Positions 26,642 through 35,491 of a stretch of DNA of 64,000 nucleotides are shown piece after piece; the first letter of the stretch is position 1; each line of letters starts with the position of its first letter. Origin of the DNA: a bacterium (GTDB lineage: Bacteria; Bacillota; Clostridia; Lachnospirales; Lachnospiraceae); contig JAMPCE010000010.1 in NCBI GenBank assembly GCA_023666335.1, forward strand, positions 1 through 64,000, written 5' to 3'. The notes under the pieces are model-generated. The model made no database searches. It was not told the DNA's origin and saw nothing but the letters and a program-made list of their open reading frames with translations. Made by a program: the position numbers and the translations under genes.

Positions 26642-27754
26642 TTAAACTTTCCCCTGCAAGTGGTAGACAAACGCCAGCACCTCCGCCACCGCCTGATACA
26701 GCTCCGGCGGCACCACACTCCCCACATCCACATTTGCGTAGAGCATGCGGGCAAGGGGTTTGTTCTCCACGATCTCGATATGGTTTTCTTTCGCCACATC
26801 CTTGATCTTCTGCGCCAGATAGTCGGCGCCTTTCGCCACCACAAAGGGGGCGTCGTACACTTCCGGTTCGTATTTGATCGCCACCGCAAAGTGCGTCGGG
26901 TTCGTGATGACCACGTCCGCCTCCGGCAGCTGCTGCATCATACGGCGTCTGGAAGATTCCATCATCCGCTGCCGCTGTTTACCCTTGATCTGCGGATCGC
27001 CTTCCTGGTTCTTGTACTCGTCCTTGACTTCCTGCTTGGTCATCTTCATGTCGTTCTTGAACTTGACCTTCTGGTAGACAAAGTCCGCAGCCGCGATCAG
27101 CATATAAAAGATGGAGATCCGAATGCCCAGATTGATCACCAGCGTCCCCACCAGTGCGATCCCCTGATTCAGGGAAATATCGTAGAGCTGCAAAATGGGC
27201 GGCATATTCTTTCTGAGGTAATCATACACCACATATCCGATCAGCGCGATCTTCAACAGCGATTTGATCAGCTCCACCAGCGAATTTAAGGAAAACAGCC
27301 GCTTTATGCCGTTCACCGGATTCAGTTTGTTGAATTTCGGCTGTAACGGCTTTCCGGTGATCTTCCATTTTACCTGTAAGAGGTTTGCGATAAAGGCTAC
27401 CAGAAACCCCACAAGCAGAAACGGCAGGATCGTCAGCAGGATATTGATAAGCGACTTTACAAAGAGCGTATAAAACGTCGCCGACTGAATGTGGCCGTCG
27501 TAAAGCTTTGCGTACTCCGGAATCTGCGTGTACAGATCCTTGATGTTCCCCACCAGATTGATGCCGATGTGCTCCACCCAGATGCGGAACAGGATAAACG
27601 CCGCCAGCATCTCAAAGGCAGTGCTCACCTCTTTGCTCTTTGCCACCTGGCCTTCTTTTCGCGCATCTTCCAGTTTCTTGGTAGTAGGCTCTTCTGTTTT
27701 TTCTCCGCCGGGACCATCTTTGGCGAAGAACTGGAGATCATATGTCAAACTCAA
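26642..27754 (-). CDS. flhB: Flagellar export switch protein FlhB
   Basis: Autocleaving switch protein that changes export from rod/hook to filament substrates. Four membrane segments are followed by a cytoplasmic domain with the cleavage motif NPTH in VVITNPTHFAVAIKY. The N-terminus EKTEEPTTKKLEDARKEGQV is diagnostic. The start is a TTG at 27754 that overlaps the fliR TGA, with GGAGG seven bases upstream inside the end of fliR. 370 residues. Confidence 0.97.
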   Translation of the reverse strand: MSLTYDLQFFAKDGPGGEKTEEPTTKKLEDARKEGQVAKSKEVSTAFEMLAAFILFRIWVEHIGINLVGNIKDLYTQIPEYAKLYDGHIQSATFYTLFVKSLINILLTILPFLLVGFLVAFIANLLQVKWKITGKPLQPKFNKLNPVNGIKRLFSLNSLVELIKSLLKIALIGYVVYDYLRKNMPPILQLYDISLNQGIALVGTLVINLGIRISIFYMLIAAADFVYQKVKFKNDMKMTKQEVKDEYKNQEGDPQIKGKQRQRMMESSRRRMMQQLPEADVVITNPTHFAVAIKYEPEVYDAPFVVAKGADYLAQKIKDVAKENHIEIVENKPLARMLYANVDVGSVVPPELYQAVAEVLAFVYHLQGKV

Positions 27755-28530
27755 ATCATGCCCTCCACGAAAGAAACGATCATCCTCTTCATCAGCGTAA
27801 AGATATTGTCCGCCAGCGTCGGCAGCATCTGCACCGACAAAAAGAGAATCCCCAGTCCTACAAGCACCTTAAACTGAATACCCACGGCAAACATATTGAG
27901 CTGCGGAGATACTTTCGCCAGCACGCCGAGCACACAGTTTAAGAAGATCATCGCGCAGAAGATCGGCAGGATGATGCGGAAGCCGACCGAGACATACTGC
28001 CCCAGAAACAGGAGGATAGACGACATAAGCGCCTCCGTCTTAAATACTGCGCCGTTGATCGGAATCAACGTAAAGGTGTCCACCAGCGCGCTTAAAAGGT
28101 ACTGATAGAGACCTGAAATAATCATAAACAGGGTGAACATATACTGGTAAAACACCCCGGTGAAAGTAGCCTGTTCCCTGGTTGCAGGATCGAGCAGGGA
28201 GACCATAGAAAGACCGATCTCCATATCCGCGATGCTTCCCGCAAAGGAAGTCACGGTAGCGCAGATCTGCGCGCCCCAGCCGATGACAAAACCCGTCAGC
28301 GCTTCTTTCATCACGATCACGGCATAGCCCAGGAGGCTCTCGTAGACGACCTCGTTTCGGTCGATCGCGTGAAAGAGAAGATAGGACAGAAAAAGGGAAA
28401 ATCCTATCTTTACAGTTCTCGGCACATTTGACATGCTGAAAAACGGAGCAGCATATACAAAACAGCTAATCCGCACCAGTATCAGCAAAAAATATTCCAG
28501 ATCTGCATAGGTAAAGCTAATATCTATCAT
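27751..28530 (-). CDS. fliR: Flagellar export gate protein FliR
   Basis: Component of the FliPQR export channel. The 259-residue protein is mostly hydrophobic with about six membrane segments; the region ICATVTSFAGSIADMEIGLS contains the conserved loop that contributes to the inner gate. The ATG at 28530 fits the GGGAAG better than a TTG at 28545. It overlaps flhB by four bases, and fliQ lies 41 bases upstream. Confidence 0.94.
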   Translation of the reverse strand: MIDISFTYADLEYFLLILVRISCFVYAAPFFSMSNVPRTVKIGFSLFLSYLLFHAIDRNEVVYESLLGYAVIVMKEALTGFVIGWGAQICATVTSFAGSIADMEIGLSMVSLLDPATREQATFTGVFYQYMFTLFMIISGLYQYLLSALVDTFTLIPINGAVFKTEALMSSILLFLGQYVSVGFRIILPIFCAMIFLNCVLGVLAKVSPQLNMFAVGIQFKVLVGLGILFLSVQMLPTLADNIFTLMKRMIVSFVEGMI

Positions 28531-28571
28531 AAAGCCACTTCCCAAAACGGAATGTAGTCCTGTTACCCGGT

Positions 28572-28841
28572 CTAACGCACATACTCATTAAAATTTGTCC
28601 AAAGACTCGTCATAAACTCCACCATCTGGTTCATGATCCAGTGTCCCATGAGGATCAGCGCCAGAAAGATCGCCAGAACTTTCGGCACAAAGGTCAGGGT
28701 CTGTTCCTGGATCGAGGTGACTGTCTGAAAGATACTGACCGTCAAACCTACGGCAAGCGACACCAGAAGCATGGGCGCCGCACATTTTATGATCGTAAAA
28801 ATTGCCTGTTCCGCTATAGCGGTGACGTCATTGACTGTCAT
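28572..28841 (-). CDS. fliQ: Flagellar export gate protein FliQ
   Basis: Small two-helix component of the FliPQR export channel. The 89-residue length and the pattern AIFTIIKCAAPMLLVSLAVG with VTSIQEQTLTFVPKVLAIF are diagnostic. It lies between fliP and fliR. Confidence 0.96.
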   Translation of the reverse strand: MTVNDVTAIAEQAIFTIIKCAAPMLLVSLAVGLTVSIFQTVTSIQEQTLTFVPKVLAIFLALILMGHWIMNQMVEFMTSLWTNFNEYVR

Positions 28842-28871
28842 CTCTCGTCATCCTTTCTCCATCTCAAAAAC

Positions 28872-29771
28872 TCACAGATTAAAGCTCTCCACCACGCCCT
28901 TAATCACCAGATACCAGCCGTCCGCGAGCACAAAGAGCAGGATCTTGAACGGCATGGAGATCGTGGTCGGCGGCAGCATCATCATACCCATACTCATCAG
29001 GGTGGAAGCCACTACCATGTCAATCACGATAAACGGTATATAGATGAGGAAACCGATGATAAACGCCTGTCTCAGCTCATTGATGATAAACGCCGGAACA
29101 AGGACGCTCATCGGGATGTCGGCAAGTTCACCGTTCCACTCCGTGCGGTTGATATCCATGAAGAAATACACATCATTCTTCTGGGTCTGTTTGTACATAA
29201 ACTGTCTGATTGGTTCCGCCGCCGCAGAAAAGGCTTCTTCCTGCGTAAGCTCCCCCGCCTCGTAAGGCACGACCGCTTCCGTGTAGACTGCCGTCAGGGT
29301 GGGCTGCATGATAAAAAACGTGAGGAACAGCGCGATGCCGATCAACACCGTATTCGGCGGCGCCGTCTGCGTATTGAGCGCCTGCCTCGTAAAATGCAGA
29401 ACAATGATGACCCGCGTAAACGAGGTCAGCATGATGATCAACGTCGGTGCGATCGCGATCAGCGTGAGGATTACCAGAATGCGCAGCGCGCCGTTCACGC
29501 TCCCGTTCCCGTTTTCGTAGGTGATCGTCACCGTGTTGGCAATATTCATTTCGGCCAGATCTTCGGCAGTCTCCGACGCCCCGGGTTCCTCCCGGTTCGT
29601 CCTCTCCGCATTGGTGCCGGTGAGGTTGGATTCCCGGTAAGGGGTATCCGTCACTACCGTCGCATCGTCTGCGGCATAAGTGATTTCCCCCTGACTAAGA
29701 AACAATATGCCTGCCACCATCAGCAGGCATATCCGTTTTGCCAAAACATATCCGGAAAAATTTTTCTTCAT
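28872..29771 (-). CDS. fliP: Flagellar export gate protein FliP
   Basis: Core of the FliPQR export channel. A signal peptide (about residues 1-33, ending ITYAADD) is followed by about 45 hydrophilic residues, then four membrane segments. Conserved stretches include MLTSFTRVIIVLHFTRQALN, PPNTVLIGIALFLTFFIMQP and PFIVIDMVVASTLMSMGMMM. The start codon overlaps the fliO stop by four bases. 299 residues. Confidence 0.97.
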   Translation of the reverse strand: MKKNFSGYVLAKRICLLMVAGILFLSQGEITYAADDATVVTDTPYRESNLTGTNAERTNREEPGASETAEDLAEMNIANTVTITYENGNGSVNGALRILVILTLIAIAPTLIIMLTSFTRVIIVLHFTRQALNTQTAPPNTVLIGIALFLTFFIMQPTLTAVYTEAVVPYEAGELTQEEAFSAAAEPIRQFMYKQTQKNDVYFFMDINRTEWNGELADIPMSVLVPAFIINELRQAFIIGFLIYIPFIVIDMVVASTLMSMGMMMLPPTTISMPFKILLFVLADGWYLVIKGVVESFNL

Positions 29772-30151
29772 TCGTCTCGCCCGTCTTCTTTTTCCAGGAT
29801 TTTTTCTCTCTGTATCTTGTTCAGCACATCCTTAAAACTGGACATACCACTGGAAGACCCCTCGGAAAACTGCAGCTGATCCTCGGGAATCTCTGATAAC
29901 ATTGTAACAGTATCTTTGCAGACTGCAAGCGCCAAATACTTCCTGCCGATCCTGACAAGCTGGATGTATTTGTTATTGGAGAGCCTGATCGCCTCCAAAA
30001 GCTCCATATTCATGCCCGCAGACTTCCCTTTCTGATAACCGCCGATCCAGCGGGTCACCAGAGCCGTGACAGCCAGCACAAACACAAACAGCAGCAAGAC
30101 TGTTATAAACTGCACATAGGAGTCAGTCCTGTCCGGCAATGCGAGAAGCAT
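29768..30151 (-). CDS. fliO: Flagellar biosynthetic protein FliO (FliZ-like)
   Basis: Small bitopic membrane protein that helps assemble the FliPQR complex. It has 127 residues: an N-terminal membrane segment at about 13-35, then a cytoplasmic domain with KYIQLVRIGRKYLALAVCKD. Sequence conservation in this family is low, so the call leans on its place between cheY and fliP. It overlaps cheY by one base in TAATG and fliP by four bases. Confidence 0.87.
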   Translation of the reverse strand: MLLALPDRTDSYVQFITVLLLFVFVLAVTALVTRWIGGYQKGKSAGMNMELLEAIRLSNNKYIQLVRIGRKYLALAVCKDTVTMLSEIPEDQLQFSEGSSSGMSSFKDVLNKIQREKILEKEDGRDE

Positions 30152-30513
30152 TATCCCACGACCTTCTTAACAGCCTCCAGCACACGGTCCGCCTGGAAAG
30201 GTTTTACGATAAAGTCTTTAGCGCCGGACTGAATGGATTCAATGACCATAGCCTGCTGACCCATCGCGGAACACATGATGACCATTGCGCCCGGATCGCC
30301 CTCCTTGATCTTTTTGAGAGCCTGGATGCCGTCCATCTCGGGCATGGTGATGTCCATAAGCACGAGATCGGGCTTGAGTTCATTGTACTTTTCAACCGCT
30401 TTTGCGCCGTTCTCAGCCTCTCCTGCCACGTTATAGCCATTCTTGGTCAGGATATCCTTGATCATCATTCGCATAAACGCTGCATCATCACATACTAAAA
30501 TATTTTTTGCCAT
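30151..30513 (-). CDS. cheY: Chemotaxis response regulator CheY
   Basis: Single-domain receiver that binds the flagellar switch when phosphorylated. The 120-residue protein has the acidic pair DD at 9-10, the phospho-acceptor Asp54 in LVLMDITMPEMDG, the switch residue Ser in IMCSAMG, and Lys in FIVKPF. It lies between fliY and fliO, as in other Firmicutes fla/che clusters. Confidence 0.97.
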   Translation of the reverse strand: MAKNILVCDDAAFMRMMIKDILTKNGYNVAGEAENGAKAVEKYNELKPDLVLMDITMPEMDGIQALKKIKEGDPGAMVIMCSAMGQQAMVIESIQSGAKDFIVKPFQADRVLEAVKKVVG

Positions 30514-30533
30514 CTCTCTTCTCCTATCACATA

Positions 30534-31739
30534 TTATTTGATAATTTCGGTTACCCGAATACCAAAGCTTTCTTCGATTACCACTACTTCGCCTTTTGCA
30601 ACAAACTTACCGTTTACCAGCACATCGATCGGTTCGCCCGCGATCTTGTCAAGCTCGATGATCGTGCCCGGCGCAAAATCCAGAATCTCCGAAATGGAGC
30701 GGGAAGTCCTGCCCAGTTCCACCGTTACCTCAAGCGGCACATCCTTGATCAGCTCGATGTTTTCCTGACTCTGCATCGGGTTGAAATCGCCCGCAAAATT
30801 CTGGAACTGTACCGGCTGCACATTCATGCCCGGCTGCATCGGCATCATTTGCGGCATCATCTGCATCTGCGGCATCATTTGCGGCATCATCTGCATCTGA
30901 CTCATATCCTGTCCCTGTGCAGGCATCGGCATAGGCATAGGCTGTGGAGCCGGAGCTGCCGCAGGAGCGGGAGCAGGCGCCGGGGCTGCTGCGGGTTCCG
31001 GCGCTGCCGCTGCCGCATCGTCGCCCTGACTTATGATAAAGGTGTCGTAGATGTCCTTTGCAAAATCCACCGGATACAACTGCATGATCGTGGAATCCAC
31101 CAGCTCGTCGATCTGCATCCTAAAGGAGATCTTAACGAACGTCCCCTCCAGAAAATCGGCAATATCGCCGCCCGACTTGAAAGCGGTCAGATCCACCAGA
31201 CTCGCCTCCGGGGGGCTGATGTCGATCATCTTGCCGAGCATCGTGGAAAGCGCCGTGGCGGACGATCCCATCATCTGGTTCATCGCCTCGGAGATCGCCG
31301 AGAGGTGAAGCTCTCCCAGCTCGCCGTCCGTATTCGTGCCGTCGCCGCCCATCATCAGGTCGGTGATGACCTTTACGTCATGCTCCTTCAAGATCAGGAT
31401 ATTCGATCCGTCCAGACCCTGTGTATACTTGATCAGAATAAATACGCAGGGCTTCTCGTAATCTTCCAGTACGTTCTTCCAGGTCGCCATCTTGACCACA
31501 GGCGTCGTGATGTTGACCTTGCGGTTCACAATGGAAAACAGGGTGGTCGCCGAAGCGCCCATGCTGATATTGGCGACTTCACCGACGGCGTCTTTCTCGC
31601 TGTCAGTCAACAGCGTGTCGTCTGCGTCAGGTCCGTCAAACACCGAGGTCTCCGCGGTATCTGCGGCTGTGTCATCGCCTGCCGAATCATCGCCGTTCAG
31701 CAATGCGTTTATTTCGTCCTGTGATAACATTCCGTCCAT
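30534..31739 (-). CDS. fliY: Flagellar motor switch protein FliY (CheC-like phosphatase plus FliN domain)
   Basis: C-ring protein that also dephosphorylates CheY-P. The N-terminal EIDxLL-type motif (MLSQDEINALLNG) precedes a CheC-like domain with two phosphatase motifs (AVGEVANISMGASA and AISEAMNQMMG). A linker at about 240-315 is Ala/Pro-rich and then unusually rich in Met, Gln and Pro (repeats of MMPQM). The C-terminal SpoA/FliN domain is clear: DVPLEVTVELGRTSRSISEI and DVLVNGKFVAKGEVVVIEES. It follows fliM by six bases. 401 residues. Confidence 0.95.
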   Translation of the reverse strand: MDGMLSQDEINALLNGDDSAGDDTAADTAETSVFDGPDADDTLLTDSEKDAVGEVANISMGASATTLFSIVNRKVNITTPVVKMATWKNVLEDYEKPCVFILIKYTQGLDGSNILILKEHDVKVITDLMMGGDGTNTDGELGELHLSAISEAMNQMMGSSATALSTMLGKMIDISPPEASLVDLTAFKSGGDIADFLEGTFVKISFRMQIDELVDSTIMQLYPVDFAKDIYDTFIISQGDDAAAAAPEPAAAPAPAPAPAAAPAPQPMPMPMPAQGQDMSQMQMMPQMMPQMQMMPQMMPMQPGMNVQPVQFQNFAGDFNPMQSQENIELIKDVPLEVTVELGRTSRSISEILDFAPGTIIELDKIAGEPIDVLVNGKFVAKGEVVVIEESFGIRVTEIIK

Positions 31740-31745
31740 GCTTTT

Positions 31746-32726
31746 CTACTCCCCCTCTCTAATCACCGAAGTAACTCTCACGGCGTTCTTATCCCGGCTC
31801 GTGCCCGGAAGTGCGGTGAATTTCTTGATATTACCCACATACACCGTAAGATCCTGTTCTACCTCGGTATCCAGTCTTATGATGTCGCCGCGCTGCAGGT
31901 TCACAAAGTCGGTGACTGATATGCTCGTCTTGCCCAGCACAGCCTTGACCGGAACATCCACTCTCTTGATGAGGGCTTCGACATATTCCTCGAAATTCTC
32001 CTCGTTGTGTTCCTGCATATTGGCGTACCAGAATTTTGTATTGAGCTTATCCATGACGCTCTCCAACGTGAAGAAGGGGAGACATACATTCATAAATCCT
32101 TCGACGTCGCCTATTTTCATATTCAAGGTGACGATCGCGATCATATCGCTGGGGGCGATGATCTGTGCAAACTGTGAATTCGTCTCGATACGCTCCATCA
32201 CGGGATTGATATCGACCACATTCTTCCACGGTTCGCGCATGAGCTGCATACACACCACCATCATCTTTTCTATGATCGTCATTTCGATCTCGGTAAAATC
32301 CCTCGCTTTTTCCAAGGGATCCCCCGCGCCGCCAAGCATTCTGTCTATCATCGCAAACCCCAGCTGGGACGCCAGTTCGATCAGGATCGTCCCGCCCAGC
32401 GGATGGAAGTTGACGACGCCTAAGATCACCGGATTCGACAGAGAGTTTGAAAACTCTGAGAAGATGACCGTCTCGGAACTTGTCACCGAGACCTGTATGT
32501 TCTTTCTCAGGTAGACCGGCATACTCGTGGAGAGCAGCCGCCCGTAATGCTCGTATATGATTTCCAACGTCCGCAGATGCTCTTTGGAGAACTTTGTAGG
32601 ACGCTTAAAGTCGTAGTCCTTTACTTTCTTTTCATCTGCGTTATTTAATTCCTCGGTGTCCAGATCGCCGCTGCTCAAGGCAGCGAGCAGATTATCTATC
32701 TCGCTCTGCGATAGTACCTCACCCAC
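31746..32726 (-). CDS. fliM: Flagellar motor switch protein FliM
   Basis: C-ring protein that receives CheY-P through the N-terminal peptide LSQSEIDNLLAAL. The CheC-like middle domain and the C-terminal SpoA domain (VPVKAVLGKTSISVTDFVNL, RDKNAVRVTSVI) are complete over 326 residues. The start is a GTG at 32726 with AGGAGGTG seven bases before it. It lies between fliL and fliY. Confidence 0.97.
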   Translation of the reverse strand: MGEVLSQSEIDNLLAALSSGDLDTEELNNADEKKVKDYDFKRPTKFSKEHLRTLEIIYEHYGRLLSTSMPVYLRKNIQVSVTSSETVIFSEFSNSLSNPVILGVVNFHPLGGTILIELASQLGFAMIDRMLGGAGDPLEKARDFTEIEMTIIEKMMVVCMQLMREPWKNVVDINPVMERIETNSQFAQIIAPSDMIAIVTLNMKIGDVEGFMNVCLPFFTLESVMDKLNTKFWYANMQEHNEENFEEYVEALIKRVDVPVKAVLGKTSISVTDFVNLQRGDIIRLDTEVEQDLTVYVGNIKKFTALPGTSRDKNAVRVTSVIREGE

Positions 32727-32764
32727 GAAAGTTCACCTCCTGTGGCAGTCATTTTATCTAAGTA

Positions 32765-33289
32765 CTATCCAAACATGATGTCACCGAACGACACGTTATA
32801 GATAAACTTGGAGTCAAACATCTTCTGTATCCGGTCTATGATCTCCTGCTTGATCGCATCCTGCTGATCGCGTGCTTCCTCCATCGTATAACCGGCAAAC
32901 ACGCTGTTGATCTCGTCTTTTAAGAGCCCTTCCTTTGCCGCAAGACTCTCGGCGGAACCGTACTCCTTATAACCGTCCGCTTTGGTGTTGATCGAAAGGG
33001 TGATCGCGACGATACAGTAGTGATCCTTTTCATCCTCGCCCTTTTTCAGGGGGATCGTCATCTGATCCGCAAAAGAATACGTCTCGGTATCCGCCATAGA
33101 GATGACTTCCTCGACCGCCTCGCCGCCGCTGCTCGCCGCAAGTTCCAGATCCATAGCCGTGGTGATGCTGTCTACCAGCGCCGCAGTCTTTTTGGAAGCG
33201 CCCGTCACGCTGAACATCATGATCGCCGTCAGAACGATATTCACGACCATAAGCGCCAGAATAATAATGGAAATGAGATTCTTCTTCAT
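32765..33289 (-). CDS. fliL: Flagellar basal body-associated protein FliL
   Basis: Bitopic protein next to the stator that supports motor output. A single N-terminal membrane segment (about residues 5-27) is followed by a periplasmic-type domain of about 145 residues, ending with EIIDRIQKMFDSKFIYNVSFGD. Sequence conservation is low; the length of 174 residues and the place between motB and fliM support the call. Confidence 0.87.
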   Translation of the reverse strand: MKKNLISIIILALMVVNIVLTAIMMFSVTGASKKTAALVDSITTAMDLELAASSGGEAVEEVISMADTETYSFADQMTIPLKKGEDEKDHYCIVAITLSINTKADGYKEYGSAESLAAKEGLLKDEINSVFAGYTMEEARDQQDAIKQEIIDRIQKMFDSKFIYNVSFGDIMFG

Positions 33290-33363
33290 AGCCTTTCGTT
33301 TCTCCTTCTATAGATATTCTATCTATGATTTCCTATGCGGTAAATCGAAATCATCTCATGAGA

Positions 33364-34197
33364 TCAATAAGCGCTCATGGAGTTATAGATCTTGATCTCT
33401 ACCCGCCTGTTCTTCGCCCTGCCCTCCGGCGTCGCATTGTCGGCGATCGGAAGATATTCTCCCCTGCCCGCATGCTTGATATTCGCCGGATTTAAGTTTG
33501 TTACGGAAAGAATGTAATCAAACACCGAAAGCGCACGACCCGAACTCAGCTCGTTATTATTCGAATACTTTGCGCCCGACATCGGCACATTGTCCGTATG
33601 TCCCTCGATCTCGACAGTCCCCGTCGCGTAGCGTTCGAGGATCAAGCCCACCTGATCGAGCACCGGCTTCGCCTCCTCTTTTAAGAGCGTCTGCCCCGAA
33701 TCAAAGAGGATCGAACCTTTTAACGTCAGCTGGACGTACTGGGAGGTAAACTGCACTTCCACCTCGTCCTGCATCTCGCGCTCATCCACGGCTTCCTGCA
33801 CCATCTCCGCCAGTTTCTCGGATTCCGCAAGCTGCGCTTCCTCGAGCTGTTCCTTCGCCGCCTCAGCTGCCTCCGCCGCCGAAGTCTGCGCCATATCCTC
33901 ATCCACGGTCTGTCCTTCGTCCAGTTTACCCGTGCTGTTTATAAAATCATCCAGCTCATTGAGCTGACTGACGCCGTTACTGACCAAAATCCCGTCGCCG
34001 ATCGCCTGCGCGCCCCCGCTGAACACGGAGAACGCCTGATTGAAAGACGCTACGATCGCCTCCTGCTTCGCCTCGTCTACATTAGACATTGCGAAGAGCA
34101 GCACGAAGAAACAGAGCAGGAGATTCATCAGGTCGCTGAATGTCGCCATCCACGCCGGTGAGCCTTTTGGCGGGTCTTCCTGCTTTTTCTTAGCCAT
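33364..34197 (-). CDS. motB: Flagellar stator protein MotB
   Basis: Peptidoglycan-anchored stator subunit. The N-terminal membrane helix contains the proton-binding Asp in ATFSDLMNLLLCFFVLLFAM. An Ala/Glu-rich plug and linker follow, then the OmpA-like domain with VEIEGHTDNVPMSGAKYSNN, ELSSGRALSVFDYI, and GRGEYLPIADNATPEGRAKN before the final NRRVEI. The ATG at 34197 overlaps the motA end by eight bases, with GGAGGTG before it. 277 residues. Whether the stator uses protons or sodium cannot be settled here. Confidence 0.96.
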   Translation of the reverse strand: MAKKKQEDPPKGSPAWMATFSDLMNLLLCFFVLLFAMSNVDEAKQEAIVASFNQAFSVFSGGAQAIGDGILVSNGVSQLNELDDFINSTGKLDEGQTVDEDMAQTSAAEAAEAAKEQLEEAQLAESEKLAEMVQEAVDEREMQDEVEVQFTSQYVQLTLKGSILFDSGQTLLKEEAKPVLDQVGLILERYATGTVEIEGHTDNVPMSGAKYSNNNELSSGRALSVFDYILSVTNLNPANIKHAGRGEYLPIADNATPEGRAKNRRVEIKIYNSMSAY

Positions 34198-34987
34198 TCT
34201 CTTCACCTCCGCCCTCTTCACCGGAGGAGCCTCTTTCCGCAGGCGCCAGGAAGGACTTCAATTTTTCCTCGATGACTCGGGGGTTTTCACCTGCCTGAAT
34301 GGAAAGCAGACCTTCGATCTCGATCTCCTTCACCATCATCTCCTCGTCATTCTTTCCTTTAAGCTTCGTGGCCACGGGGGCACAGATCCAGTTTGCAAGG
34401 ACGGACCCGTAGAATGTGGTAACCAGAGCCGTCGCCATGTTCGGACCGACCGCCGCCAGATCGGACAGGTCTTTCAGCATCAGAATCAGACCGATCAGGG
34501 TACCGATCATACCCCAGGCAGGACCCATAGATCCGAGGTTCTCCCAGAAACCGATCTTTTCTTTATGTCTGCCTTCCACGCTGACCAGTTCCGTCTCCAT
34601 GATGGCTCGCACCAGTTCGGGGTCGGTACCGTCCACGATCAGAAGGATGCCCTTCTTCAAAAATTCGTCGTCGATGTCGCTGGCTGCTTCCTCCAGGGAG
34701 AGCAGACCCTCCTTACGGGCAACGTTCGACAGATCGATGATCTTCTGGATGATCTCCGGCACATTCATGGTAGATGTCTTGAAGATCAGTCCTATACTCT
34801 TTAATCCGGCAACGAAACCTGCCATCGGATAGCTGGCCATGATACAGCAAATAGCGCCGCCAAAGGTGATCAGCGCCGACGGCGGGTCCAGGAATGCCGT
34901 GACTGCCGAAAACGTTTTGCCGAACACCATGCCGAACACCATCAAGGAAAAACACACGATCAGGCCGATGATTGAAGCTATATCCAT
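34190..34987 (-). CDS. motA: Flagellar stator protein MotA
   Basis: Four-helix stator subunit that pairs with MotB. The 265-residue protein has hydrophobic segments at about 4-24, 33-52, 145-170 and 180-200. The conserved PxxPP-type region follows the third helix (MGPAWGMIGTLIGLILMLKD), and the cytoplasmic loop carries charged residues for FliG contact. It lies 20 bases after flbD and overlaps motB. Confidence 0.96.
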   Translation of the reverse strand: MDIASIIGLIVCFSLMVFGMVFGKTFSAVTAFLDPPSALITFGGAICCIMASYPMAGFVAGLKSIGLIFKTSTMNVPEIIQKIIDLSNVARKEGLLSLEEAASDIDDEFLKKGILLIVDGTDPELVRAIMETELVSVEGRHKEKIGFWENLGSMGPAWGMIGTLIGLILMLKDLSDLAAVGPNMATALVTTFYGSVLANWICAPVATKLKGKNDEEMMVKEIEIEGLLSIQAGENPRVIEEKLKSFLAPAERGSSGEEGGGEENG

Positions 34988-35007
34988 ATGTATGCACCTA
35001 CTTTACA

Positions 35008-35193
35008 CTAGTCTGCAAAAATATCCTTTCTATACGATTTTACTAAATTTTTCACTTCTTGTCTACTTTCTTTTACAATTATTTTCCGACCTGTCGTAAA
35101 ACTGAGTACCGTGTCGGGTGTTTCTTCGACAAGTTCCAGTAAATCGGGGTTGATCAGCACCTTTACGCCGTTGATCTTTGTGACCTCTACCAT
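35008..35193 (-). CDS. flbD: Flagellar FlbD family protein (SwrD-like)
   Basis: A 61-residue protein of the FlbD family, whose Bacillus member SwrD raises motor power by acting with the stator genes. The core reads VEVTKINGVKVLINPDLLEL, then VEETPDTVLSFTTGRKIIV. A longer frame reaches 35322, but the family N-terminus and length favour the ATG at 35193. It is the first gene after the AT-rich insert and leads into motA. Confidence 0.92.
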   Translation of the reverse strand: MVEVTKINGVKVLINPDLLELVEETPDTVLSFTTGRKIIVKESRQEVKNLVKSYRKDIFAD

Positions 35194-35272
35194 AAGCTGC
35201 CGCCCCCTTTCCCACAGGATCCGAAAACAGTTTCCGCCCGTCTTCCAAAAACACAGGCTCTGTAACTCGTAT

Positions 35273-35301
35273 ATTCTACCACAGATTTCACTAAACTGCA
35301 A
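35273..35301 (-). promoter_or_regulatory. Candidate sigma-A promoter for flbD-motA-motB
   Basis: On the minus strand TTGCAG (35301-35296) and TAGAAT (35278-35273) are 17 bases apart, 80 bases upstream of the flbD start. It would restart transcription after the AT-rich insert and its terminator-like hairpin. The -10 box is good; the -35 box is weak. Confidence 0.45.
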
Positions 35302-35343
35302 AAAAAATTTTTTCCAGTTCAAAAAAGTTCAAAAAAGCTTAAG

Positions 35344-35389
35344 AAGACAAAAAGGAAAGGACCCTTTATGTCTCATTTTATACGGTCCT
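35344..35389 (-). terminator. Terminator-like hairpin after the AT-rich insert
   Basis: On the minus strand AGGACC (35389-35384) pairs with GGTCCT (35363-35358) across a 20-base loop, followed by the T-rich TTCCTTTTTGTCTT. The loop is long, so termination may be partial. Confidence 0.4.
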
Positions 35390-35470
35390 CTCTTTGATAA
35401 CATATGCTATTTTATTGTTTTTAATCTGTCGCCGCGCAATCTCATCCGGCAAACTTAACAGCATTTTCAT
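35378..35470 (-). CDS. Possible 30-codon ORF after the insert
   Basis: A minus-strand ATG at 35470 opens 30 codons (beginning MKMLLSLPDEIARRQIKNNK) to a TAA at 35380-35378. GGAA lies about ten bases upstream. The predicted peptide is charged and helical with no membrane segment, and its end lies within the terminator-like hairpin. It may be a real small gene, a remnant of a longer one, or chance; I do not recognise it. Confidence 0.22.
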   Translation of the reverse strand: MKMLLSLPDEIARRQIKNNKIAYVIKERTV

Positions 35471-35491
35471 TAAACAGTTATTCCAAAATAA

